Shown here: positions 1 to 8,221 of the stretch, one piece after another | Layout of the letters: each line of letters starts with the position of its first letter | Position numbering within the stretch: position 1 is the first letter of the stretch | Source: Branchiostoma floridae | Lineage: Eukaryota; Chordata; Leptocardii; Amphioxiformes; Branchiostomatidae | Direction of reading: 5' to 3' | DNA length: 64,000 bases | Assembly: GCF_000003815.2 (NCBI RefSeq) | Contig: NW_023365801.1 | Location: 1-64,000 of the forward strand | The notes under the pieces: generated by a model | The model's input: the letters and a program-made list of their open reading frames with translations, nothing else | Told to the model about the DNA's origin: nothing | Database searches by the model: none | Made by a program: the position numbers and the translations under genes

Positions 1-44
1 ATCTGAATTAGACCGGAAAAGTTAGTCAAAGGGAGCATACTCAC

Positions 45-200
45 GAAGACTTCCTTGTCCCGGGTTATGGTGATGGTGGACCCATATAAGGTAAACTCTA
101 CTTCATCCACAAACGACACCCGCATGTTGTTTCTCCTGTTGTAGTTTCTGGCAGCGATCGTGAAATCCTTGCCTCTGGACAGCACGTACTTACAGTTGCC
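45..200 (-). CDS. Exon: VWD domain core, second copy
   Basis: A 156 bp phase 0-0 exon encoding the same 52 residues as 6515-6670. The flanking intron is also nearly the same for at least 30 bp on the donor side. It directly continues the GDPHY exon at 839-905. The gene runs on past the left edge. Confidence 0.85.
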
Positions 201-3200
201 CTGAAAATAAACAGGTGAGATACAGGTAAGTTATAGGTGAACACCTGGTTCTATTTATACACCTCGGGACAGCACGTACTTACAGTTGTCCTGGAAACAC
301 GCAGGTGAGATACAGGTGAGATACAAGTGAGATACAGGTGAGATACAGGTGAGATAGAGGTGAGATACAAGTGAGATACAAGTGAGATACAGGGGAAATG
401 CAGTATCTGTATCTCACATGTATCCCACGATACATGTGAGATACAGGTGGGATACACATGGGATACAGGTGAGATACAGGTGAGATACAGGAGAGATATT
501 ACGTGTGGTATCACGTGAGATACAGGTGAGATACAGGTGAGATACAAGTGAGATACAAGTGAGATACAGGTGAGATACAGGTGAGATGCAGGTGAGATAT
601 AGTGAGATACAGGTGAGGTACAGGTGAACTCCTGATTCTATTTGAAAACAATAGTTGGTAAGATTTACTTACAGTGTACAGTCTGCATTACCTGACATGA
701 GTCAAACACAGCATATCAGTTTATGAACAAACTCAAGTAGATAATTTTACAAGTAATTTACAAAAAGCTATTAAACGAACATGACACAAATTTATACTAA
801 AGATGAAAGTGGCAAAGTCAAGCGTCAAGACTCCTTACCTGGAAATTGAACCTTTTTCCGTCGAAAGTGTTGTAGTGAGGGTCTCCCCTGGCAGAGCACG
901 TGACCCTGTCTATACACAAATGTGATAAAATACGGTTTATCATTTATTTTAATAATTCTAAAAAAATACTTGGGACTCCTCATGAGATCTTTGTGGGGTC
1001 ATGTGTGACTCATGGACTATGTTAAGCAGGTTATCTAGTTTCTTTGTGTTTTAACATCAGGTGAACATTCGTGTTTTCAACGCAACGTTAAGGAAGATTT
1101 TCTTCTTTGCTATCAAATAGAAACGTTACATTTTGCACAATCACTACAAAGAGATATATGGCAGATAGAAACATTGTGAATACCTACCTCCACACCATAC
1201 GTCTCCGAGACATTCGTTTCCAATATTCACTACATCGTTGGACACTGTGACAGAAAGGGAATTAGCATACCCGATTTATTGTTCTGTATAATTAGAACAG
1301 TCTAGACAAAAGCTATCTACACTTGCTATGTAATTTTGACAGACATTTACGATCACAAGACCTCTATATACTCCCCGATTGACTTCCTTGTTCTAAGCAG
1401 AAAGTCAGTGTTACATCTACCACATACCTATCCCTACAAGATCAATAACAAAATATGTTCCATAATCCAAATAGTCCGACAGACCTGAACGAAAGTGCTA
1501 AGTGATAATCTCTTATACATGACACATTATACATGACATATGATTAGTTGTTATATAAAACACCATACAAGTGGCACATAGAATGACTGCACGAGGTGTG
1601 ACTTTGACAATTGCATTACGTATACACCAAATGTGACGTTTGTAGATGTATGACGTGTGCTTGAAGTGTGACGTAATGTGACGTATGTGGATGTATGACG
1701 TGTGCTTGAAGTGTGACGTAATGTGACGTATGTGGCTGTATGACGTATGCTTGAAGCGTGACGTACTAGGTGCATCCTCTTGAGGTGTTACAGGTTTCAT
1801 GGTGGTTGTTTGCTGCGCGGGAGTGGGGAGAGAAGGCGGCGTTGGGGTTGTGGTTGGCTTGGGTGTTTGGGTAGTAGTTGTTGTCGGCTTGGGTGTTTGG
1901 GTTGTAGTTGCTATTGGCTGCAACGTTGGAACTGTAGCAAAATTAAAATGGTATTTAGAATGAACAAACACTGTAAAACAAAGCCTCGCCAAAATAAACT
2001 TACGAAACGCCAAAAAAGGAATGAAAACTCCCATTTCCACTTACCTTGGTGACAGCCATAGACGCCGTCCTGTAGACTCCACTCAGCCCCAGGCAGACAG
2101 GACATCGGGGCGCAGTTGGCTTGGAAGTTCGGCTGACACTCACAGAACTGACCGTCTTCTGTTCCCCATTGTTCTCCTAGCTACATGTGATAAGATACCA
2201 TAAAAGATCATACAATATTGTTAGCTTGTTATTTGAATGGACAGAGTTTGTGCTAGGTTAACACTGTAATATTTACAATTATAGTTCATCCATAGTTTGC
2301 TCCTTTCCATATGAAGAAAAGGTCCTCTTGCAGCTTGAAGTTAAAACTTTTGAAATTTTGAGTATGACCTAAATCACATCTCATGGCCTTAAAATTGCTA
2401 CCGTGAAGCTATTTAGGGGATAACAGATCATCGTATCAAAAAGAGCTTGAGGGGTTCTGAATTGAACAAGGTTCAGCCAACAAAGACAATTGGGGGGGGG
2501 GGGGGTACAAACTTGACGGAACGTTTACTTACTCCTTCAGTAATGTTTTGGTATGATCACATGTCTTTAGCACCTGTAAAACTACCCTGACAAAATCCAT
2601 AGGTCCATCCAAATTCAGTCAAATATTAAAGGGGTGCTAAAACATTAGTCCAAACTAATTTTGACAACTTGCTGGAAACCAATGAGACGTTTCACAATGC
2701 ACTAATAAAAGATTGCCACATACCGCATGGTAGTTCCCTTCGTGCAGACATCCGCAGTCCTTGGGTTCGACACACGTCATGCCGCTCCAGATGTAGCCTG
2801 GGTCACACTCACAGCCCTCCACATTGGGCAGGCCGCACGTGGAGGAGGCAGTCGGGGTCCGGCAGCTGTCCTGGCAGGCCGAGGTGGAGTAAGAGTAGTG
2901 GGCGTTGGGGGGACACTGAAGGGCTGCACCGTAACATGGAACAAAAGATCCATAAATCAAAACAGGTCCCATTAGAGAGGTGTGGGTTAGGGTAAAGGTT
3001 AGGGTTAGCAATAGGTTTTAGGGGTCTGGAGTTGGGTTGGGGTTAGTCTTTAGGGGTTAGGGTTACGGTTACTTTTTTCTCCGGTTTAATAACTTAAAGC
3101 CTAAGCCTAAGCCTAAAAGATAAATGAGATAATGAGATAAATGCAAAAGACACATACCAAATACAAACACGAACAAAGTGTTTTTACAAAAATGCAATTA

Positions 3201-6200
3201 AAGCTCACCACAGCCGGTTTGTTCCCTCCAGCCTTCCAAATGAATACCGGCTGCTGCACATTCTTGGACGTAACCCTGAAGAAAAGAAACGGAACATCTC
3301 ATGTAAGAAAAATGTCCATCTGGAGTACGTAATATTTAAGAATGTACACTTTTGTTGTATTAGAAAGCAATTACTTTATGTGTTATTTTGTATTCAATCT
3401 CAAGATAAGCCCCTAATAATAGCCAATGGCTAGATGGGTAACATTTAATGATTGTACACAAGCAAGCAGATGAATTAATAGATAAATAAATATTAAGTTT
3501 ATCAAATCTTCTGATGACATCTTATTGGCATCAAAAAGTTGTATTCTGCCGGAAGGAGGCATTTATGGAACAGTCTCTTACTCTGTACAAATTCAATCCT
3601 GTCGCAAGGCAAAGAAAGGAAATAATTTTTCAAACTAGTTTCAGTAGCCTATGGCGCCCACCGTCAGAGTTTTTCAACCATCCATGAACATAGACGATTG
3701 GTGCAATAAATTTACTGCTTCTTATGATCCACTGCTCACTTAGTCACGTGTCAATCTGCATAACGTGACGTTACAGCAGCAGTGGATTGTTCATTCCTTT
3801 ACAAAGACTGGTGCTGTTTAAGTTACAATTTGGGGGAGTCAAAAAGTTAAGTCAAACTTTTGTTGAATTGAGGTCACCTCAAAGTCATCACACATGAGGG
3901 TGGTGTCTCTGGTGTTTCCAGACGCCGCCATATCGTAAACACAGTCCTCAATAAAGGCCACAGGTTCCACCGCAGCGAAACAGGGGCTGAAGGGACTGTT
4001 GGTGTCCTGCAGATGTCCGCAGAACTGCTGACTCTCCAGCTCCTGTACAAACGCCTGGTCAGCCTGGGCGATGTCAAACTGCTGGTCAGCAAGAACTGTA
4101 GGGCAACTGGAGAAAGAAGTAGAAGGTTATCTGAATATCTGGAATTTTTAAAGGGTTGACTGCCTCTCAAGGATGTGGCTGCAATAACGGGTTCGTAAAG
4201 AGAAACGTGATACACATGTTGTATCAGACATAGATTCTGGTCATCTGCAGCCTTCATCGCTATTTGTCAACTATTTTTAAGCTATTGGTATCGGAACAAC
4301 ATGTCTGTATGCCAAACTGCTTGTCAGCCAGAACTGTGGGGGAAGTGGAAACTTATTTGAATATTTTACTTTATCAAGGTCTTCTGTCTGTCAAGGATGT
4401 GGCTGCAATAACGGGTTTGTAAAGAGAAACGTGATACACATGTTGTATGAGACATAGATTCTGGTCTTCTGCAGCCTTTATCGTTGTTTGTCATCAATCT
4501 TTAAGCTATGGTATGCAGCTACATGCCAGACTGCTAGACTGCTCCTCTGGCTATTGGGCAGAGTGAGTGAGTGATCGAGTAAGTGAGTGAGTGAGTGAGT
4601 GAGTGAGTGAGTGAGTGAGTGAGTGAGTGAGTGAGTGAGTGAGTGAGTGTGATGCCAGATCCTTTGATGTGAGAAAATGTGTCAATGATTGCAAACGTGT
4701 GCACTTAACAAAAGACAACTTGCATTTACGCTACGATTTGGCAACCATTAGTAATTCTTAAAATAGCTATTATTGTTCAAAATAAAATATGTGGCGGCAC
4801 AATGATATTGCTAGAGAGGTTTTTATTTCTTTGCCGTGTGTTAATTGAAATACGAAGAGTCCAAACCTCATCATGTCGTCAGGAGCCACCCAGCTGTTAC
4901 CGAACTCCACAGCGTCCGTAGCCGGGGTCGTGTCAGGTTTGACCAGGTCGTCTCCTTGGATACCGTTAGCGTTGCCACACATACCGTGAACCAGACCGGC
5001 AAGATGCGCCGGCAGCTCGACTATAACGCTGGAATTGACGTGGGAGGTTTAAGCTAGACCAAGAAGAGCACCAAGATATATGAACGCACTATGGTACTAT
5101 ATTTTGTTTGTGATTTGTAATGATGTTAGATTATTTCACTGATATAGATGGCTTGAATTTTTTAGTAATAAGTACATTATAAATAAACCTGACCATAACT
5201 ACAACTATGGCTACGATAAAGGCCAACGTCTTCTTCTACTTACTGGTGGTTCGCACCAAATTTGACTGTAATGCCCAGAATGGTGTCAATCACGATGTAG
5301 TTGCCCTGTTGAGTGATGGACGCGAAACCTCCGATACAGCAAGGCAGAGCCCACTTTACTCCGTTCACCTATGGTAAGCATGAATTAAGGGTTAATGACC
5401 CGCCCCGAATAAAACCACCGATGTGAGCGAAGCGAACGAGGTGGTTTTATGAGGTGGTTATAGCAAAGGACCAGGCGTTATGATACCATGTACACCGAGG
5501 AACAGGCGGTTCATTAACGTTATTATCATATAGCCTACCCAAACTTGCAAACTCCTGTATGACGCATAGATCTCTTGGTACTATACGTGTGAATTCCTTT
5601 GTCAAATTTCTGAAAATTCACATTTGTTCTTTGGTACATGCATATGTAAGGAGATTACACAATGCATTTTGAAACCAAAAATTTCCACAGAAAATATTCG
5701 AAACATTGCAGGCTTTTTAGAACAACAAAACTCATTATCAATGTTAGATGGAGCCATCCCCCCTTGCAGTCTGTACTTATTCCCTCTACTCTGGCATATG
5801 TTTTGCTCCTTTTTATTGGTCAATGCCTGCATATACCTTACTTTCTTGTGTGTAAAGCTACTTTTGATTGGTCAAAATGAATCGACTGGTGCCGGTGTCG
5901 ATGCAAATCGACACCGGTGCCGGTGTCGATTCATTCTGACCAATCAGAGGAGCGATACACACCTGCCTGGCCTGAATCTTTGTGTTACGGCGTCATAACC
6001 AACGTGGAACGGGGACTTCTGATTGGTCCGCGGGGCCTGGCTATATGATAATCATGTTTCTTAGCTACACAGTGAAACAATGTTACATGTATATGCCTAT
6101 GTTTTAACAATATTTTAGCTGAGATCTCCTCATTTCTTGAAAGATCAACATATATAAACAGTCCACTTCCCTCTGTTCACCTGTGGTGAACAGGAAACAT

Positions 6201-6670
6201 GCTTCATCAATATACACATCTTAGCTAGCTCTGTGCCAAACAATGTTATATGCCGATGTTTTCATCATCTTCCAGCTAAGATGTGCGTAAAGTATCCATA
6301 TACTGGGACATACAAGTACTTGTTTTGACCATCTTCCAGCTAGCCTAAGATGTCTCCAGTGATTAAAGGATCAATGTAGACATTTAAGTACTTAATAAAG
6401 AAACAAAGCAAACATAAATAGCAGACTGCACCTGGCCTCAGACAAAGCATAGAGGGCCTGCCTTGCTCGTCCTGAAATTAAACCGGAAAAGTTAGTCAAA
6501 GGGAGCATACTCACGAAGACTTCCTTGTCCCGGGTTATGGTGATGGTGGACCCATATAAGGTAAACTCTACTTCATCCACAAACGACACCCGCATGTTGT
6601 TTCTCCTGTTGTAGTTTCTGGCAGCGATCGTGAAATCCTTGCCTCTGGACAGCACGTACTTACAGTTGCC
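45..6670 (-). CDS. Secreted VWD-C8-TIL modular protein (IgGFc-binding protein/zonadhesin/mucin type), internal part
   Basis: This gene-level entry joins eleven exons, in transcript order 6515-6670, 5244-5368, 4867-5028, 3878-4106, 3209-3275, 2724-2923, 2045-2180, 1767-1931, 1184-1244, 839-905 and 45-200. Every junction has AG/GT borders and the phases chain without a break. The product runs VWD (second part), C8, TIL, an E-like Cys-rich piece, a Thr/Pro-rich linker, then a new VWD beginning SARGDPHYNTFDGKRFNF. Proteins with this order (VWF, secreted mucins, zonadhesin, FCGBP, SCO-spondin, tectorin relatives) are disulfide-rich extracellular polymers. No signal peptide or terminus is in view. 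The gene continues off the left edge, and the exon that should precede 6515-6670 was not found before the lone N at 7073. The exact orthologue cannot be named from this fragment. Confidence 0.85.
295..625. repeat. 11 bp minisatellite (GAGATACAGGT)n
   Basis: About 25-30 imperfect copies of GAGATACAGGT lie between the VWD exons 45-200 and 839-905. Each unit reads as a splice-donor consensus (CAG|GTGAGA) on the plus strand, opposite to the gene. Shorter runs of the same unit occur at 6771-6900. Confidence 0.9.
839..905 (-). CDS. Exon: start of the next VWD domain
   Basis: A 67 bp exon in phase 2-0 encoding VTCSARGDPHYNTFDGKRF. GDPHY.TFDG.RF is the hallmark opening of a VWD. The donor is CAG|GTAAGG. 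It joins in frame to exon 45-200. Confidence 0.88.
1184..1244 (-). CDS. Exon: short linker before next VWD
   Basis: A 61 bp exon in phase 1-2 encoding a short segment with NIGNECLGDVWCGG, leading straight into the VWD start. Two donors are possible: 1188 (GAG|GTAGGT) and 1184 (GTAG|GTATTC). Only 1184 keeps the phase of the next exon, so it is used here, although its splice score looks weaker. Confidence 0.6.
1631..1765. repeat. 45 bp tandem repeat x3, rich in TGACGT
   Basis: Three units of 45 bp (1631-1675, 1676-1720, 1721-1765), each with about three TGACGT half-CRE motifs. The array sits immediately downstream of the donor of the Thr/Pro-rich exon. Confidence 0.85.
1767..1931 (-). CDS. Exon: Thr/Pro-rich mucin-like linker
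   Basis: A 165 bp exon in phase 1-1 (about 55 residues), made largely of Thr and Pro, with QTPKPTTT present twice. Such PT-rich stretches between VWD modules are typical O-glycosylated mucin spacers. The donor is A|GTACGT. Open frame continues past it only because a 45 bp minisatellite in the intron happens to lack stops. Confidence 0.7.
2045..2180 (-). CDS. Exon: Cys-rich E-type segment after TIL
   Basis: A 136 bp exon in phase 0-1. It starts LGEQWGTEDGQFCECQPNF and ends GVYGCHQ. The G..W....C.C......C....C pattern is the short module (VWF E-like) that follows TIL. The start at 2180 (acceptor atgtag) was chosen because the alternative AG three bases later breaks the frame. The donor is GTAAGT. 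Confidence 0.78.
2492..2505. repeat. Poly-G run
   Basis: Fourteen G in a row inside an intron of the VWD gene. The length may be inexact in the assembly. Confidence 0.9.
2724..2923 (-). CDS. Exon: TIL (trypsin-inhibitor-like Cys-rich) domain
   Basis: A 200 bp exon in phase 1-0 starting ALQCPPNAHYSYSTSACQDS. Nine cysteines are visible with TIL spacing, including GCECDPGYIWSGMTC and DCGC. With the TGC of the previous exon this gives the ten expected. TIL follows C8 in VWF, mucins and FCGBP. The donor is GTATGT. Confidence 0.87.
2983..3070. repeat. Degenerate telomere-like GGGTTA repeats
   Basis: About a dozen imperfect GGGTTA/GGGGTTAG units (the metazoan telomere hexamer) lie in the intron between the TIL exon and the C8-end exon. 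Confidence 0.65.
3209..3275 (-). CDS. Exon: C8 domain end
   Basis: A 67 bp exon in phase 0-1 encoding GYVQECAAAGIHLEGWREQ plus TGC. It matches the C8 ending of the type YaqaC..aG....WR...C. The acceptor is cttttcttcag and the donor GTGAGC. Confidence 0.85.
3726..3790. repeat. Dispersed palindromic repeat (ATCCACTGCT family)
   Basis: ATCCACTGCT and AGCAGTGGAT face each other around CACGTG- and CACGTTA-containing sequence, followed by a conserved tail of about 50 bp. An inverted copy lies at about 30105-30210. Confidence 0.6.
3878..4106 (-). CDS. Exon: C8 domain, first part
   Basis: A 229 bp exon in phase 2-0. It starts with a Cys-Pro pair and carries FCGHL, SPCFAAVEPVAF, EDCVYDMAA and LMCDDFE, the usual spacing of a C8 domain. 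The cysteine that normally follows CVYD is an alanine here. The first 30 or so bases of the exon and about 170 bp of the upstream intron are repeated at 4317-4515. Confidence 0.85.
4317..4515. repeat. Duplicate of the C8 exon 5' end and upstream intron
   Basis: This repeats 4075-4275 at roughly 85-90% by eye. It includes a copy of the C8 exon's 5' end (in minus sense, GTTCTGGCTGACAAGCAG) but not the rest of the exon, so it is a pseudo-exon start. Confidence 0.75.
4561..4648. repeat. (GTGA)n microsatellite
   Basis: About 20 tandem GTGA/GAGT tetranucleotides with one interruption (atcgagtaa), inside an intron of the VWD gene. Confidence 0.95.
4867..5028 (-). CDS. Exon: VWD domain end
   Basis: A 162 bp exon in phase 2-2. 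It encodes VIVELPAHLAGLVHGMCGN and then a GDD..P..T block ending FGNSWVAPDDMM. The usual VWD motif CGLCGN appears as HGMCGN, so the first cysteine is missing. The donor is ATGAG|GTTTGG, a weak site chosen because only it keeps frame with the C8 exon. Confidence 0.82.
5244..5368 (-). CDS. Exon: VWD domain, continuation
   Basis: A 125 bp exon in phase 0-2. It encodes VNGVKWALPCCIGGF and then IVIDTILGITVKFGANH, the part of a VWD that follows the RDKEVF strand. The donor is GTAAGT. The acceptor (ttaccatag) has a poor pyrimidine tract because a foldback MITE ends about 20 bp upstream of it (5389-5518). The frame joins perfectly to the exons on both sides. Confidence 0.82.
5389..5518 (-). mobile_element. 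Foldback MITE (GGGTTAATGACCC family), deleted copy
   Basis: It starts GGGTTAATGACCC and has a central inverted repeat built from AATAAAACCACC and GGTGGTTTTAT. Compared with the longer copy at 13040-13215 it is inverted and lacks about 50 bp of one arm. It ends about 20 bp from the acceptor of the VWD exon 5244-5368. No transposase is encoded. Confidence 0.75.
5740..6056 (+). mobile_element. Dispersed repeat with multiple CCAAT boxes
   Basis: It shares order and sequence with 12176-12425 (inverted): a GGAGCCATCCCCCC start, several ATTGG/CCAATCAG words, GTTACGGCGTCATAACCA, and a GGCTATATGATAAT end. This copy has an inserted GGTGCCGGTGTCGAT palindrome at 5888-5932. The class is unknown and no coding potential is seen. 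Confidence 0.65.
6471..6670 (-). repeat. Duplicate of 1-200 (exon plus flanks)
   Basis: From about 6481 to 6670 the sequence matches 11-200 almost base for base, intron included. This fits either a young tandem duplication of one VWD module (unit about 6.47 kb) or a collapsed or haplotype-duplicated assembly. The flanking minisatellites differ in copy number. Confidence 0.8.
6515..6670 (-). CDS. Exon: VWD domain core, first copy
   Basis: A 156 bp phase 0-0 exon of 52 codons, starting GNCKYVLSRGKDFTIAARN and ending ITRDKEVF. This is the VWD strand region that follows the GDPHY segment. The acceptor is tttccag and the donor is GTGAGT. It looks the same, base for base over the exon, as the exon at 45-200, 6,470 bp away. 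The preceding GDPHY exon expected upstream is absent from 6671-7073, so this end of the gene is incomplete in the assembly or has been lost. Confidence 0.8.
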
Positions 6671-7072
6671 CTGGAAACATACAGGTGAATTACAGGTAAG
6701 TTATAGGTGAACACCTGGTTCTATTTATACACCTCGGGACAACACGTACTTACAGTTGCCCTGGAAACACGCAGGTGAGATACAGATGAGATCATGTGAG
6801 ATACACGTGAGATACAGGTGAGATATCACACGAGGTATCACGTGAGATATAGGTGGGATACACATGGGATAAAGGTGAGATACAGGTGAGATACAGGTGA
6901 ACACCTTGTTCTATTTATACACCTCGGGACAGCACGTACTTACAGTTGCCCTGGAAACAAACAGGTGAATTACAGGTAAGTTATAGGTGAACACCTGGTT
7001 CTATTTATACACCTCGGGACAGCACGTACTTACAGTGCCCTGGAAACATGCAGGTATAGAAAAGGTGAGATA
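6671..7072 (-). repeat. Minisatellite carrying copies of the VWD exon start
   Basis: A block of acceptor, the first 22 bases of exon 6515-6670 and a short intron piece is repeated at about 6731-6770, 6921-6956 and 7011-7046. One further copy lies at 261-296 beside the twin exon. Each copy gives a decoy 3' splice site followed by GNCKYVLSRGV and an in-frame TAA. Confidence 0.75.
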
Positions 7073-7073
7073 N

Positions 7074-8221
7074 ATTCTCTGGGGGCCTGACTATCTGCAT
7101 TTCAAAAGAAATCGGTAGTCACTAACTATGAGAGCATGCAACAGGACTTGAGAGCTATGGACGTTACGCCTGTCAAGAAAACTACACGAGAGACCGTCTC
7201 TTTTAAGTGTTGAGGCAGCACAGCTCAAGAAGCTTAAAGGCGCAATAAGATGGCTGCCCCAGAAAACCGCATTCAGCATCTACGGGAGTCATCATGTTAT
7301 ATACAAAAATTTTGTAATTGGGGCTACCAAAGGTCACAGGCAGCGTAAGACTCATCATTGTGCTTTTGTTACATTGGAGGCATGATCGAGAAGTCAAACA
7401 AGATACACTATCGTGGAGTCAGGGAGGCCAACGTAGTGTGTTGGATTACTAAGTCGCAACTTGTTTACTTTGAAATTCTACCGCTTCGGTATACCCACGG
7501 TTCGAGGTATTTGATCTTGTAGAAATATTTAAAAAGTAGTTTTCCCCTTTTTTGGCCAAGAATGATCACTGTATTACACAGATAGGCTATATAGTAAACA
7601 TACAGAGGCATGGGCCAGCACAGATGCAAACGAAACTATTCCTACTGCAAATTGGTGCTGTTAAATGGTGACAACAACCTAACATTATCGACACTTGTCT
7701 TTAAACTACTCCTATTTGCTAGATAATAGCCGGAACCTCAACACGGAAAGAGATGCAGATATTGATCATCAGGAGGAATGTGCAATTGTCACTATGACCT
7801 ACCACCCGTTATATAACATTGACATCATCATCATCACGGAAGAGTTGCCCGGAACATCTCTACTCTATCCTTCCAGAAATCTCTGCCCCACATAGCGTTC
7901 TGTAAATCCCCGACCCGCAACCCCACATCACGAGCATGTTGAACTATAACGCCAACAGTGTTGCTTAATCCACAGCCATAGGAAAAGGTATTGCCTAAAT
8001 AGCAATCGCAATCAGCCACTGGCTATGAATAGCACAACAGGTAAGCTCTTTGGCCTATAGTCTGTCACATCAAAAATTAAGACTGTAGGTCGACTTTCTT
8101 TCACTTTCTTCGTCAGCGAAGCTGTAGGGTAATGGTTTGCCAAGCCTTACTAACATACTGTGATGTTATCAAGAAGAACGTCTTTGTGTTTGTAAAGTGA
8201 AGATGGCTTTTTCCGTAACCG
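7074..8221. other. Gene-free stretch right of the lone N
   Basis: I see no exon with family similarity, no long open frame and no clear repeat. The character changes sharply at the single N at 7073, which looks like a contig join. Confidence 0.5.

Noticed and set aside
251-547. 98-codon minus-strand frame made of HLYLTCISPVS repeats
   Set aside because: Translation of the 11 bp minisatellite, not a protein.
295-625. CRISPR-like array
   Set aside because: Units are 11 bp with no spacers, in an animal genome. A simple minisatellite.
1513-1766. Extension of the Thr/Pro-rich exon through HIRHITSHFKHTSY repeats
   Set aside because: The repeats are the 45 bp intronic minisatellite. A GTACGT donor at 1766 keeps the phase with the next exon.
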